64,000 bases of DNA from Nonlabens tegetincola (GCF_002954355.1 NZ_MQVV01000012.1:62001-126000), one strand, 5' to 3'; counted from the first letter of the stretch, positions 1 to 9,250 are shown. The notes: a model not told the origin generated them from the sequence alone. Made by a program: numbers and translations.

Positions 1-65
1 GCATATTCACGTTCGTCAGTAAGTAAGAGAGATTTTAGTAGTTCTAATTTCTCATCGGTATTCAT
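1..65 (-). CDS. 5' end of a coiled-coil/OmpA-like family gene, cut by the window edge
   Basis: An ATG at 65 on the minus strand opens a frame that runs off the left edge with no stop. The first 21 codons include the stretch EKLELLKSLLLTDEREY. That resembles the opening of the upstream protein (SKLEAIKNLIFGE) and, from memory, the N-terminal motif of long coiled-coil proteins in flavobacteria that can end in an OmpA domain. It begins 11 bases after the stop of the upstream gene, with AAGG a few bases before the ATG, so the two are probably one transcript. The rest of the protein is not visible and the function cannot be assigned. Confidence 0.6.
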   Translation of the reverse strand, partial: MNTDEKLELLKSLLLTDEREY

Positions 66-76
66 CAAGGAACCTT

Positions 77-430
77 TTACTGGGCTTTAATTTTCTCCCC
101 AAGTTCTATTAATGAATCTCCAAGCATTTTTCGACTTGTTTTAGCATCATCTAGCTCGTCTAGTCGGTCTTCCATCTTGCTTTCAAGATCAGTAAGACGA
201 ATGTTTAGATCAGTAGACAAACTATCAATACTTTTTGATAGCTCTTCTCTAGCATCGTCGATTAAATCTTGAAGTTCCTGCTTTTTTTTCTGAAGATCTT
301 TTTTAAGTAGTTCAAATTCAGAATCATATTGTTGTATGTTTTCTCCAAAAATGAGGTTTTTTATAGCCTCTAATTTTGAATTACTATCAACAACAGCTTC
401 GTTAGGGGTGTTTTTTTCAGGTTGGGCCAT
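77..430 (-). CDS. Small coiled-coil protein, function unknown
   Basis: A 117-residue, highly charged protein with no signal peptide or membrane segment. Residues about 38-110 are a continuous heptad-like run rich in Lys, Glu, Asp and Leu, predicting a long coiled coil, probably an oligomeric cytosolic protein. The ATG at 430 is chosen; a GTG lies directly before it in the same frame. It lies 43 bases downstream of fbp and 11 bases upstream of the partial gene at the left edge, so the three could be co-transcribed. Its N-terminal SKLEAIKNLIFGE motif is echoed in that next gene. I do not recognise a function. Confidence 0.7.
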   Translation of the reverse strand: MAQPEKNTPNEAVVDSNSKLEAIKNLIFGENIQQYDSEFELLKKDLQKKKQELQDLIDDAREELSKSIDSLSTDLNIRLTDLESKMEDRLDELDDAKTSRKMLGDSLIELGEKIKAQ

Positions 431-473
431 CACAATACATTTTCAATTAGCTAAAATACCATTTTTTATTAAA

Positions 474-1481
474 TTATGGTATTCTTTGAATAAACTGCTC
501 AGCCTTTTCAACCATGTTTTTGCTTCCGCAAATAAATGGTACCCTTTGATGAAGTTCTTCTGGTTTAAGATCTAAGATTCTTGTGTGGCCATCGCTGGCT
601 TTTCCTCCAGCTTGTTCGGCAATAAATGCCATGGGATTGCACTCATAGAGAAGGCGTAGTTTTCCATTACTTGCCTTGCTGCTTTTAGGGTACATATAAA
701 TACCGCCTTTTATCATGTTACGATGAATATCACTTACAAGACTTCCTATATATCTACTAGTGTAAGGTCGATCTCCTTCTTCCTTTTGGCAGTATTTTAT
801 GTAATCTTTAATCCCTTGTGGAAAATGCACATAATTACCTTCATTGACACTGTAAATTCTTCCATCTTCTGGAAATTGCATGTTAGGGTGTGAAAGGTAA
901 TAGGTTCCCAGCGCTGGGTTTAGAGTAAATCCATTTACACCATGACCTGTAGTGTAAACTAGCATTGTAGATGTTCCGTATATAATGTATCCAGCTGCAA
1001 CTTGTTGATTACCTGGCTGAAGAAAATCTTCCAGTTGTACCGGTGTTCCTGGTGGTGTTACTCTTCTGTAGATGGAAAAGATAGTTCCTACTGACACATT
1101 TACGTCGATGTTTGAACTACCATCAAGTGGATCCATAAGTACCACATATTTACTTGCGTGGTTACCATCGTTACCTTCAATAGTTATAAAGTCGTCATTT
1201 TCTTCACTTGCGATACCACAAACGATTTGCCTATTAGTCAATGTCCTTATAAAAGTATCGTTTGCAAAAACATCTAATTTTTGTTGGTCTTCACCTTGGG
1301 TATTGATTTCACCTATACTACCAGTAATGTCTACCAGACCAGCCTTGTTAACCTCGTGGTTAACCATCTTTGCTGCTAGTCTTATCGAGTTGATAAGTCT
1401 ACTTAATTCACCGCTACTATAAGGAAATGCAGCTTGATGTTCTATGATAAATTCTCCTAGGGATTGGTTTTTGGTAGCCAT
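474..1481 (-). CDS. fbp: Class I fructose-1,6-bisphosphatase
   Basis: Hydrolyses fructose 1,6-bisphosphate to fructose 6-phosphate in gluconeogenesis in the cytosol. At 335 residues it has the usual class I length. Visible are the metal-binding [13 protein letters not shown] region (63-75), SEEND (92-96) and the diagnostic DPLDGSSN motif (117-124). The C-terminal half carries the NEGNY and KGGIYMYP substrate-binding stretches. It fits with pckA and pgi elsewhere in the window as a gluconeogenic set. Upstream on the minus strand, a near-consensus -7 box (GATATTTG) lies about 20 bases from a TTG. It is divergent from the GNAT gene at 1590. Confidence 0.97.
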   Translation of the reverse strand: MATKNQSLGEFIIEHQAAFPYSSGELSRLINSIRLAAKMVNHEVNKAGLVDITGSIGEINTQGEDQQKLDVFANDTFIRTLTNRQIVCGIASEENDDFITIEGNDGNHASKYVVLMDPLDGSSNIDVNVSVGTIFSIYRRVTPPGTPVQLEDFLQPGNQQVAAGYIIYGTSTMLVYTTGHGVNGFTLNPALGTYYLSHPNMQFPEDGRIYSVNEGNYVHFPQGIKDYIKYCQKEEGDRPYTSRYIGSLVSDIHRNMIKGGIYMYPKSSKASNGKLRLLYECNPMAFIAEQAGGKASDGHTRILDLKPEELHQRVPFICGSKNMVEKAEQFIQRIP

Positions 1482-1589
1482 ATTTTATATCGTTGCTGCA
1501 AATATCTTAATAAATGCAAGTAACTACAACGATGTAGTGCTAACTTTTTTGAATTATACTCTACTAGACTTTAATTTAGCAAAAAAACC

Positions 1590-2066
1590 ATGATAAACAT
1601 TCGACAGGCCACCCAACAAGATTTTTCTAGAGTTCTTGAATTAATTAATGAATTAGCCCTTTTTGAAAAGGAGCCCGATGCAGTTGAAATTTCAATAGAA
1701 GATTTAATTCAAAACGGGACAGGAAATAATCCTCTTTTTACTTGCTTTGTAGGTGAATATAAAGGTAATATTGAAGGAATGGCATTGTGCTATCCCAGAT
1801 TTTCGACATGGAAAGGTGTTACCATTCATCTAGAAGATTTAATTGTTACTCAAAAAATGAGAGGAGTTGGTTTAGGAAAAGCCTTATATAACGAAGTTCT
1901 TAAACACGCGTTAAAAAAGGGTGCAAGGCGAGTAGAATGGGTAGTGCTGGATTGGAATACACACGCTATTGATTTTTACAAGAATACTGGAGCAACCGTA
2001 TTTGACGAGTGGCGAGTTGTTCAAATGGATCACGGTTCTTTAACGGCTTATATTGACAAACAGTAA
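1590..2066 (+). CDS. GNAT N-acetyltransferase (diamine/spermidine acetyltransferase-like)
   Basis: A 158-residue single-domain GNAT protein predicted to transfer an acetyl group from acetyl-CoA to an amine. The acetyl-CoA loop is seen as MRGVGLGKALYNEV (about residues 90-103), followed by the WNTHAIDFYKNTGA helix-strand typical of the SAT1-like branch. The substrate is inferred only. Its stop codon overlaps the start of aspartate kinase by one base (TAATG), so the two are translationally coupled. The fbp-GNAT-aspartate kinase neighbourhood is, from memory, common in flavobacteria. Confidence 0.85.
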   Translation: MINIRQATQQDFSRVLELINELALFEKEPDAVEISIEDLIQNGTGNNPLFTCFVGEYKGNIEGMALCYPRFSTWKGVTIHLEDLIVTQKMRGVGLGKALYNEVLKHALKKGARRVEWVVLDWNTHAIDFYKNTGATVFDEWRVVQMDHGSLTAYIDKQ

Positions 2067-3349
2067 TGAGGATATTCAAATTTGGTGGAGCATCGGTTAA
2101 AGATGCAAATGGTGTAAGAAATGTAGTTAACGTATTGCGTATTACTGGATTTCGTGATTTAGGAGTGGTAGTTTCAGCAATGGGTAAAACAACAAACGCT
2201 CTTGAAGAAATACTTGCACGATATCAAAAAAATGATAATTCTTATCTAAAATTGATTGATAAACTCTACGAGCAACATAATGAAGTTATTGTAGAGTTAG
2301 AAGAGGTTACAGATTTCATAAATGAGGATGAGGTATTACGCTTTCGCGAAAGCGGAATAAAAAATAAACTTAAAGGAATTATTGAAGCTTTAAAGGGCGA
2401 GTTGTTACGTAATAAAACAAAGAACTACAGTTTTTTATACGATCAAGTCGTAAGTCATGGAGAACTTATTTCAACTAAAATTGTTGCAGCTTTTTTAAAT
2501 GCCTGTAACATTCCTGTGCAATGGGTGGATGCAAGAGAATTAATTAAAACTGATACTAAGTACCGGGATGCTGGAGTGCAATGGCAGGAAACAGAAAATG
2601 CTATTAAAAATATAAGTGGCTCCTCGTTCCTTACTCAAGGATTTATAGGAAGCGATGACAATGGTTTTACAACCACGCTAGGTAGAGAAGGAAGCGATTA
2701 TACAGCTGCTATCCTTGCATATTGTCTGGATGCCGAAAGTGTCACTATATGGAAAGATGTTCCTGGTGTTCTAAACGCAGATCCTAGAGTGTTTCATGAC
2801 ACTGTTTTGCTAGAAAAAATCCCATACAACGAGGCTATTGAATTAGCATTTTATGGAGCGAGTGTCATCCATCCTAAAACTTTACAGCCTTTACAAAGAA
2901 AGAGTATACCACTACATGTGAAGTCCTTTTTAAATCCTAAAGAAAACGGGTCAACGATTACTCACTCAAATACCTTATTACCTGAAATTCCTTGCTATAT
3001 CGTTCGTAAGCATTTGATTTTTTTAAGAGTTTCTTCTAGAGATTTTAGCTTTATAGGTGAAGGAAATATTTCGGAAATATTTCACGAGTTGAGCGAGGCT
3101 AAAATGCAGGTAGGTTTATTACAAAATTCGGCAATAAGTTTTTCAATTTGTGTTGAAGATAAATACAGTCTAATAAATGTTCTATTGTCTAGATTACAAG
3201 AACGTTACGACGTAAGCGTGGTAAAGAATGTTGCTTTATATACGATTAGACATTATAATGGTGAAAAAGTAGCTAGTATTGAAAATGAGCAGCAGGTATT
3301 ACTAAAACAACGCACACAAGAAACCTTGCAGGTTGTCGTTAAACAATAG
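2066..3349 (+). CDS. lysC: Aspartate kinase, monofunctional
   Basis: Phosphorylates aspartate, the first step toward lysine, threonine and methionine. The 427-residue protein starts with the amino-acid-kinase motif KFGGASVKD (5-13), has TTLGREGSDYTAA near residue 213 and WKDVPGVLNADPRV near 230, and ends in ACT-like regulatory sequence (about 305-400). There is no homoserine dehydrogenase domain, unlike ThrA/MetL. The dispersed 16-bp palindrome lies at 2339-2354 and encodes RFRES at residues 92-96, in a region that is not part of the active site. It is coupled to the GNAT gene upstream by a one-base overlap. Feedback control by amino acids is known for the family but not shown here. Confidence 0.92.
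   Translation: MRIFKFGGASVKDANGVRNVVNVLRITGFRDLGVVVSAMGKTTNALEEILARYQKNDNSYLKLIDKLYEQHNEVIVELEEVTDFINEDEVLRFRESGIKNKLKGIIEALKGELLRNKTKNYSFLYDQVVSHGELISTKIVAAFLNACNIPVQWVDARELIKTDTKYRDAGVQWQETENAIKNISGSSFLTQGFIGSDDNGFTTTLGREGSDYTAAILAYCLDAESVTIWKDVPGVLNADPRVFHDTVLLEKIPYNEAIELAFYGASVIHPKTLQPLQRKSIPLHVKSFLNPKENGSTITHSNTLLPEIPCYIVRKHLIFLRVSSRDFSFIGEGNISEIFHELSEAKMQVGLLQNSAISFSICVEDKYSLINVLLSRLQERYDVSVVKNVALYTIRHYNGEKVASIENEQQVLLKQRTQETLQVVVKQ
2339..2354. repeat. Dispersed 16-bp palindrome, copy 1 (in aspartate kinase)
   Basis: Exact CGCTTTCGCGAAAGCG. It is in frame as RFRES, residues 92-96 of the kinase. Confidence 0.95.
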
Positions 3350-3366
3350 TGACTTAACATTTATAG

Positions 3367-3374
3367 TATATTTG
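3367..3374 (+). promoter_or_regulatory. -7 promoter box for the OlsF-like gene
   Basis: TATATTTG matches the Bacteroidota TAnnTTTG consensus 36 bases before the ATG at 3410. No clear -33 TTG is seen at the usual distance. Confidence 0.55.
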
Positions 3375-3409
3375 TGAGTCAATCTATTAATTGACCAGGA
3401 CTTTATTTT

Positions 3410-5239
3410 ATGGGACTTGTAACTGCCAAAGAGGTCGCAAAAGCGATAAATATTGATAAATACGGTGCATTAGGTACTTTAGGCGGTTGGTCGTTGATGA
3501 AAATCTTGAGACTTTCTGCTTTAAATAGAAAGTATGATAAATTTAAACATCTGCAAGGTTCAGAATTTTTGAATGCCTTACTGGATGATTTACAAATTTC
3601 CTTTGAGATTCCAGAAGAGGATTTAAGACGTATACCAAAAACAGGACCGTTTATAACTATTTCCAATCATCCCTTGGGTGGAATTGACGGTATATTATTA
3701 CTAAAATTACTTCTAGATAGAAGACCCGATTTTAAAATTGTTGCAAACTTTTTATTACATCGTATAGAGCCCTTAAAGCCCTATGTAATGCCTGTAAATC
3801 CTTTTGAAAATCATAAGGATGCAAAAAGCAGCACAGCAGGTTTTATGCAAGCCATCAGGCATTTAAAAGCAGATCAACCTCTAGGGATTTTTCCTGCTGG
3901 TGAGGTTTCAACTTATAGAGATGGTAAATTGGTGGTAGATAAAGAATGGGAAGAGGCGGCAATGAAACTCATACATCGTGCTCAAGTACCTGTTATTCCA
4001 ATCTATTTTCATGCAAAGAACAGCAGGTTATTCTATAGACTTGCAAAGATTTCTGACACATTGCGTACGGCAAAGCTTCCTAGTGAATTATTAACTCAGA
4101 AAAAGAGAGTTATTAAAGTGCGAGTAGGAAACGCAATCCACGTAAAACATCAGCAAGAGTATACCGATCTAGGAGAGTTTACTGATTTTCTTAGAAAAAA
4201 GACATACATGCTTTCTAGAGCATACGATGAATCAGGTAAAAAGTTTACTGATTTACCTAAAAGCATAAAACTTCCTAAAGCTCCTGAGCGTATCGTAGGT
4301 CACGTTAAGCCTGAAGATATGGAAAAGGAAATCGAATACCTAAGAGAGAACGACAAGAGGTTATTGATCTCTAAAAACTATGAGGTATTTCTAGCTGAAA
4401 GTAAATCTATTCCAAAGATTTTACATGAAATTGGTAGGCTGCGTGAAATTACTTTTAGAAAAATAGGTGAAGGAACGAATAAATCTATTGATTTAGACAA
4501 ATACGATTCCTATTATCATCAAATGTTTCTCTGGGACAAGGATGCAAAATGTATCGCTGGTGCTTATCGTATGGGAATGGGGCAACAGATCTACAAGAAA
4601 TATGGTATCGAAGGTTTTTACTTAAATGAGCTCTTCAGGTTTGACAACGAGTTACATAAAATGATGAGCGAGAGTATAGAGATGGGACGAGCATTCATTA
4701 CATCGGACTATCAACAAAAGCCTATGCCACTGTTTTTATTATGGAAAGGAATTGTGCATTGTACACTACGTTTCCCGTCGCACAAGTACCTAATTGGCGG
4801 AGTGAGTATTAGCAATAAATTCTCAAATTTTTCAAAATCATTAATGATTGAATTTATGAGAAGTAATTATTACGATCCTTATATCGCACAATATATAAAG
4901 CCTAAAAAAGAATTTAAAGTTAAGCTGGCCGATGCTGATAAGGATTTCATTTTTGACGAATCTCAGGCTGATTTAAATAAATTTGATAAGCTTATTGATG
5001 AGCTAGAGCCTAATGAATTAAGGTTGCCAGTACTCATTAAAAAATATGTAAAGCAAAATGCTAAGGTCGTAGCTTTTAATGTAGATCCTTTATTTAATGA
5101 CGCTATTGACGGTCTTATGTATATACGAATTGCTGATTTGCCAGAAAGCACAGTTAAACCTGTGATGGAGGAATTTCAAGCAGAAATGGAGTCTAAATAT
5201 TTTAAAAACGGAGATTCAAAATCTACCTATTCTGAATAA
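3410..5239 (+). CDS. Fused lysophospholipid acyltransferase + GNAT-like N-acyltransferase (OlsF-like)
   Basis: A 609-residue two-domain lipid enzyme. The N-terminal half is PlsC-like: ISNHPLGGIDG (about 82-92, a His-x5-Asp form of the acyltransferase box) and FPAGEVSTYRDGK (about 162-174). The C-terminal half (about 330-520) resembles OlsB/GNAT acyltransferases: REITFRKIGEG, FYLNELFRF, SIEMGRAFI. This order matches OlsF, described in Serratia and Flavobacterium, where the C-terminal domain N-acylates an amino acid (ornithine) and the N-terminal domain adds the second acyl chain to make aminolipids. Ornithine versus glycine as substrate cannot be read from the sequence. The gene has its own promoter box and is followed by a strong terminator. 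Confidence 0.85.
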   Translation: MGLVTAKEVAKAINIDKYGALGTLGGWSLMKILRLSALNRKYDKFKHLQGSEFLNALLDDLQISFEIPEEDLRRIPKTGPFITISNHPLGGIDGILLLKLLLDRRPDFKIVANFLLHRIEPLKPYVMPVNPFENHKDAKSSTAGFMQAIRHLKADQPLGIFPAGEVSTYRDGKLVVDKEWEEAAMKLIHRAQVPVIPIYFHAKNSRLFYRLAKISDTLRTAKLPSELLTQKKRVIKVRVGNAIHVKHQQEYTDLGEFTDFLRKKTYMLSRAYDESGKKFTDLPKSIKLPKAPERIVGHVKPEDMEKEIEYLRENDKRLLISKNYEVFLAESKSIPKILHEIGRLREITFRKIGEGTNKSIDLDKYDSYYHQMFLWDKDAKCIAGAYRMGMGQQIYKKYGIEGFYLNELFRFDNELHKMMSESIEMGRAFITSDYQQKPMPLFLLWKGIVHCTLRFPSHKYLIGGVSISNKFSNFSKSLMIEFMRSNYYDPYIAQYIKPKKEFKVKLADADKDFIFDESQADLNKFDKLIDELEPNELRLPVLIKKYVKQNAKVVAFNVDPLFNDAIDGLMYIRIADLPESTVKPVMEEFQAEMESKYFKNGDSKSTYSE

Positions 5240-5272
5240 AAAAAACCGCCATCTTTAAAATGGCGGTTTTTT
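5238..5272. terminator. Bidirectional intrinsic terminator
   Basis: An A-run, a GC-rich stem (ACCGCCAT paired with ATGGCGGT), a seven-base loop and a T-run. It lies between convergent genes and works for both. Confidence 0.9.
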
Positions 5273-5291
5273 ATTGAAATGATTCTATTTG

Positions 5292-5708
5292 TTAGAACCA
5301 AGGTTTTCTGCCTGCTTGATAAGTGTTGTAGAACTCTTCATCTGACTTGGTCAGGTAAATAATACCTTCTATTAAACCTACTGCATAAGTAGCCATAACT
5401 ATGAATATACCAAAAAACAGACAGGTCGTAATCCATCCTATCACGGTAAGTCCAGCAAGAATGAACCCTTCTTTTTGATAACCTAGAATAAACTTGTGTA
5501 CCCCAAAACTACCTAAGAAAATTCCTAGAAGTCCTGCAAGTAATTTTTTATTATCTCCATTGTTTACCGTGTCATTTAAGCCACGTTGAAAGTCTCGTGC
5601 ACTTTCTTTTGCAGCATCAGCGGCTTCATTAAATGTTTCTTTTGTGCTGTCATAGGCATCCGATGCAGATTCTTTTGCCTTGTCAAAGGGGTTGTTTTCC
5701 TCGCTCAT
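5292..5708 (-). CDS. TM2-domain membrane protein with amphipathic N-terminal segment
   Basis: A 138-residue protein. Residues about 5-48 are an Ala/Lys/Glu/Asp-rich amphipathic stretch with repeated K-E-S/T-A patterns, like LEA or apolipoprotein helices. Residues about 53-125 are a TM2 domain: a first hydrophobic helix (LLAGLLGIFLGSFGVHKF), a short turn with GYQKEG, and a second helix ending in a membrane-proximal tail. TM2 proteins are inner-membrane proteins of unknown biochemical role. The fusion to a stress-helix-like N-terminus suggests a membrane or stress function, which is inference only. It shares the terminator at 5238 with the OlsF-like gene. Confidence 0.85.
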   Translation of the reverse strand: MSEENNPFDKAKESASDAYDSTKETFNEAADAAKESARDFQRGLNDTVNNGDNKKLLAGLLGIFLGSFGVHKFILGYQKEGFILAGLTVIGWITTCLFFGIFIVMATYAVGLIEGIIYLTKSDEEFYNTYQAGRKPWF

Positions 5709-5743
5709 AATTATTGGTTATTAAGGTTGTTAATGTTACAATA

Positions 5744-6139
5744 TTACTGTTTTTCAAATAATTCTTCTTGCTTAGGTTCCCACAATTCGACTTTCCTACC
5801 ATCACAATCTATGATCCAAGCAAATTTACCGTAATCAAATTCCTGCATATCTCCTTCTTGTTGAATGCCAGAATTTTGTAAGTCTGCTAATAATTCTATA
5901 AGATTATCAACACGATAATTAATCATGAATTTTTGCTCTTTTGGGTAGTAAGTAGTATCTGCAGGAAAAGGACTCCACTGTTGACTAGCTTTGGGTTCTC
6001 TTTTTACTTCTTCTGACATAAAAAAAGTACATCCATATTGATCAGTATTTAATCCCAAATGTTTTTGATACCATTGTTTTGTTCTTTCAGGATCGTTACA
6101 AACAAAAAATATTCCTCCTAATCCAGTTACTTTAGCCAT
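5744..6139 (-). CDS. VOC-family (glyoxalase/bleomycin-resistance fold) protein
   Basis: A 131-residue single VOC domain beginning MAKVTGLGGIFFVCNDPERTKQWY, the usual opening for this fold, and ending in DGRKVELWEP with the typical terminal Glu. The ATG at 6139 is preferred over an upstream ATG at 6193 because homology begins there and the extra residues lie inside the upstream gene. It overlaps the 2-hydroxyacid dehydrogenase by 8 bases, so it is translationally coupled. Substrate and enzymatic activity cannot be told from sequence. Confidence 0.82.
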   Translation of the reverse strand: MAKVTGLGGIFFVCNDPERTKQWYQKHLGLNTDQYGCTFFMSEEVKREPKASQQWSPFPADTTYYPKEQKFMINYRVDNLIELLADLQNSGIQQEGDMQEFDYGKFAWIIDCDGRKVELWEPKQEELFEKQ

Positions 6140-7070
6140 GATTCTTAATGATTTTATCGGCAATAACTTCTGCCAATTTATACTTTGATTCAATCGTCCA
6201 TCCAGCCACGTGAGGACTCAATATCACATTTTTCATACTTATAAGCTCTTTAAACTCTGGTGGCATGGTATCATTTTCAAATAATGATGTAAAACTACTC
6301 TTTTCAAATTCTAGTACGTCTAATCCAGCTCCTAATATCTTTTTACTCCTCAAGGCCGTGACTAAATCCTTAGTGACAACCGCCTTTCCTCTTGCAGTGT
6401 TAATTAGATAGAACGCTTTCGCGAAAGCGTTAATAAAATCTTCATTCACCATTCCTATCGTTAGATCAGTTTGTGGTGTGTGCAATGAGAGAACATCTGC
6501 CTGTTGCTGTAATTCCTCAAGGGTTACCTGGCTGGCATTTTCATCTTGTAAACCTGACTTTAAATCATGAAAAATCACCTTGCAGTCAAACCCTTTAAGT
6601 TTTTTGGCAAATGCTTTACCCATATTCCCGTAACCTATTAATCCAATGGTTTTTCCATCTACCTCGATGCCGCGATTTTCTTCTCTTTGCCAAAGGCCGT
6701 TGCGCACCTCATGATCTGCCGTATGTAGTTTATTAAAAAGGGCTAGTAACATTCCTAGTGAGTGCTCACCTACTGCATTGCGGTTACCTTCAGGTGCGTT
6801 ATAGCATACTATTCCCAACTTGCTTGCGGTTTCAAGATCAATGTTTTCTAATCCAGCACCTATTCTTCCTATAAACTTAAGATTCTTGGCCTTCTTTAGA
6901 AAGGTTTGATCAATAGGGAATCTACTACGTACGATTAATCCATCGTACTGTTCAACTGTTTTTTCAACTTCTGCTTTTGCAGAGTTAAAATCACATTCAT
7001 TTTGAAATCCAAAATCAGACAGTTTCTGAATCAAAATAGGGTGGTTCTCGTCTAGATGTAAAACCTTCAT
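6132..7070 (-). CDS. D-2-hydroxyacid dehydrogenase, phosphoglycerate dehydrogenase-like
   Basis: A 312-residue NAD-dependent dehydrogenase. It shows GRIGAGLENID (substrate domain), the Rossmann motif IGYGNMGKAFAKKLKGF followed by an acidic residue, HTPQTDLTIGMV, the INTARGKAVV strand and the SPHVAGWT catalytic-His segment. It lacks the C-terminal ACT domain of long SerA enzymes. It most likely makes 3-phosphohydroxypyruvate for serine or acts on a related hydroxyacid; which is not certain. The dispersed palindrome encodes AFAKA at residues 215-219, just before the conserved YLINTARG strand, apparently without changing the usual spacing. Confidence 0.88.
   Translation of the reverse strand: MKVLHLDENHPILIQKLSDFGFQNECDFNSAKAEVEKTVEQYDGLIVRSRFPIDQTFLKKAKNLKFIGRIGAGLENIDLETASKLGIVCYNAPEGNRNAVGEHSLGMLLALFNKLHTADHEVRNGLWQREENRGIEVDGKTIGLIGYGNMGKAFAKKLKGFDCKVIFHDLKSGLQDENASQVTLEELQQQADVLSLHTPQTDLTIGMVNEDFINAFAKAFYLINTARGKAVVTKDLVTALRSKKILGAGLDVLEFEKSSFTSLFENDTMPPEFKELISMKNVILSPHVAGWTIESKYKLAEVIADKIIKNHG
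6414..6429. repeat. Dispersed 16-bp palindrome, copy 2 (in 2-hydroxyacid dehydrogenase)
   Basis: Exact CGCTTTCGCGAAAGCG. Read on the minus strand it encodes AFAKA, residues 215-219. Confidence 0.95.
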
Positions 7071-7171
7071 AGGGCAAATTATAGGGTAAAAATAATCATT
7101 TCATAATGGTGCGGTTCTTGTAATTAAGAATAAAAAACTACTTTTATTTAATAATTTAAAACATAAAAAGA

Positions 7172-7867
7172 ATGGGTTTAATGGGGTACTACATTATCGG
7201 AGGATTGGTAATGCTGGTAAGTATGTATGTAAGTAATAAATTGAAATCTAAATTCAAGCACTATTCAAAAATTCATTTACGTAATGGAATGTCTGGGGCA
7301 GAAATAGCTCAAAAAATGCTAGACGATAATGGCATAACGGATGTAAAAGTAATTTCTGTAAAAGGTCAATTAACAGATCACTACAATCCGGCTAATAAAA
7401 CGGTTAATTTGAGTGATGTGGTGTACTCTCAACGTAACGCAGCAGCCGCTGCTGTTGCGGCTCATGAGGTAGGTCATGCGATACAACATGCTACAGCTTA
7501 CTCATGGTTAGGAATGAGGTCAAAACTAGTGCCTGTAGTAAGCATCGCATCACGATTTTCACAATGGGTTATTATCGGTGGGATCACACTTGCCGCGACT
7601 ACTCAATTTGGAAATACTCTACTATTAATAGGTATTCTAATGTATGCTACAGGAACTTTATTTTCTTTTATCACCTTGCCAGTTGAGTATGATGCTAGTA
7701 ATCGTGCTCTAGCTTGGTTAGAAGGGAACAATATGCTTACTAGAGAAGAACATGAAGGCGCCAAGGATGCCTTAAAATGGGCAGCACGTACCTATCTGGT
7801 TGCTGCTGTAGGTTCACTCGCCACACTTTTATACTTCTTGTCTATATATTTAGGAAGAAGAGATTAA
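7172..7867 (+). CDS. Membrane zinc metallopeptidase, YugP type
   Basis: A 231-residue integral membrane protein. It has an N-terminal membrane helix (GYYIIGGLVMLVSMYVS), the RNGMSGAEIAQKMLDDNGI region, the zinc motif HEVGHAIQH (about residues 98-106) and further hydrophobic helices at about 128-170 and 205-227. This is the YugP-like neutral zinc peptidase family, whose physiological substrates are largely unknown. The second conserved acidic region (LPVEYDASNRALAWL) is present, so the active site looks complete. It is followed by a terminator. Confidence 0.88.
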   Translation: MGLMGYYIIGGLVMLVSMYVSNKLKSKFKHYSKIHLRNGMSGAEIAQKMLDDNGITDVKVISVKGQLTDHYNPANKTVNLSDVVYSQRNAAAAAVAAHEVGHAIQHATAYSWLGMRSKLVPVVSIASRFSQWVIIGGITLAATTQFGNTLLLIGILMYATGTLFSFITLPVEYDASNRALAWLEGNNMLTREEHEGAKDALKWAARTYLVAAVGSLATLLYFLSIYLGRRD

Positions 7868-7880
7868 AAATTCTCAAATT

Positions 7881-7913
7881 AAAAAAGCCTCTGATATTTC
7901 AGAGGCTTTTTTT
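7881..7913. terminator. Bidirectional intrinsic terminator
   Basis: Stem AAAAAAGCCTCTGA pairs with TCAGAGGCTTTTTT around a four-base loop. It lies between the convergent peptidase and tyrS genes. Confidence 0.9.
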
Positions 7914-7932
7914 GATTGGGTTAAAGAAGTTT

Positions 7933-9231
7933 TTATTTTAAAATAACTAGAAACTTATTACGCTTACCTCGCTGTAAAAGCATTAAGTCACCAGCAATAA
8001 TATCGTCTTCATTTATAGATCTTTCCTCGGTTATCTTATTTTTATTTATGGATAAACTATTTTCTTTAAGAGCTCTTCTTACTTCACTATTAGATTTTAG
8101 GAATCCAGTAGTCTCTGCAAAGAATTGAACTAGGTCTATCCCATTTTCAACCACTTTGCGATCTACTTCTACTTGCGGAACACCTTCAAAAATCTCGAGT
8201 AAAGTAGCTTTGTCAAATTTGTTCCATTGCTCTGGTGTCACCGTTTTACTAAATAGAATTTGTGAAGCTTCTACAGCTGTTTCATAAGCTTCTTTACCAT
8301 GGACCATAACGGTTACTTCTTCAGCTAGGCGTTTTTGAAGAGATCTTCGGCCTGCATCCTGCTTGTGTTCTTCGATTAATTGTTCACATGTTTCCTTGTC
8401 TAGAAAAGTGAAAATTTTAATCCAGTTTTCAGCATCGGCATCCGTAGCATTAAACCAGAATTGGTAAAATTGATAAACACTTGTTTTGTCTGCATCTAAC
8501 CATATATTTCCCGATTCTGTTTTACCGAATTTCGTACCATCAGCCTTAGTAACTAAAGGAGTAGTAAGTGCATAAGCTTTTCCACCAGCCTTACGTCGTA
8601 TTAACTCTGTACCAGTGGTGATATTTCCCCATTGGTCACTACCACCTATTTGCAGTTTACAACCCATTGTTTCATAGAGATGTAAGAAATCATATCCCTG
8701 AAACAGCTGGTAGGTAAATTCTGTAAAGCTCATGCCATCCACTTCACCCGTAAAGCGTTTTTTCACGCTATCCTTGGCCATCATGTAGTTTACAGTAATG
8801 TGTTTACCAATATCTCTAGCAAAATCGATCAGGCTAAATTCTTTCATCCAGTCGTAATTATTCACTAGAACTGCACGAGTACTTTCATCACCAGATTCAA
8901 AATCAACAAATCTAGATATTACGTTTTTGACACCTTTTATATTTTTATCTAGAATCTCTTGGGTAAGTAAGTTACGCTCACTGCTTTTACCACTTGGATC
9001 ACCTATCATACCAGTGGCTCCACCTACAAGTGCAACCGGTCTGTGACCAGATCGTTGTAGGTGCATGAGTAAAATGATTTGTACTAGACTTCCTATGTGA
9101 AGAGAATCTGCAGTAGGGTCAAAACCTATATAACCAGTAACAGTTTCCTTGTTAAGTAGTTCTTCAGTATCGGGCATGATATCATGTATCATTCCTCTCC
9201 ATCTCAATTCATTTACAAAATCGTAGGACAT
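7933..9231 (-). CDS. tyrS: Tyrosyl-tRNA synthetase
   Basis: Charges tRNA-Tyr with tyrosine. The class I signature appears as HIGS (45-48) and the KMSKS counterpart as KFGKT (234-238), with the tyrosine pocket around [10 protein letters not shown] (198-207). The C-terminal S4-like RNA-binding domain carries [16 protein letters not shown]. The ATG at 9231 gives 432 residues and the conserved [13 protein letters not shown] opening. A 24-residue extension to 9303 is open but would overlap the promoter box at 9251-9258, so it is rejected. It is divergent from the SDR gene. Confidence 0.97.
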   Translation of the reverse strand: MSYDFVNELRWRGMIHDIMPDTEELLNKETVTGYIGFDPTADSLHIGSLVQIILLMHLQRSGHRPVALVGGATGMIGDPSGKSSERNLLTQEILDKNIKGVKNVISRFVDFESGDESTRAVLVNNYDWMKEFSLIDFARDIGKHITVNYMMAKDSVKKRFTGEVDGMSFTEFTYQLFQGYDFLHLYETMGCKLQIGGSDQWGNITTGTELIRRKAGGKAYALTTPLVTKADGTKFGKTESGNIWLDADKTSVYQFYQFWFNATDADAENWIKIFTFLDKETCEQLIEEHKQDAGRRSLQKRLAEEVTVMVHGKEAYETAVEASQILFSKTVTPEQWNKFDKATLLEIFEGVPQVEVDRKVVENGIDLVQFFAETTGFLKSNSEVRRALKENSLSINKNKITEERSINEDDIIAGDLMLLQRGKRNKFLVILK

Positions 9232-9250
9232 AAGCTTGTGTTTTGACCTG

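Noticed and set aside
1072-1422. Antisense ORFs inside fbp, pckA, pgi, mfd and other genes
   Set aside because: They lie opposite clearly conserved proteins, have unlikely composition and show no recognisable domains.
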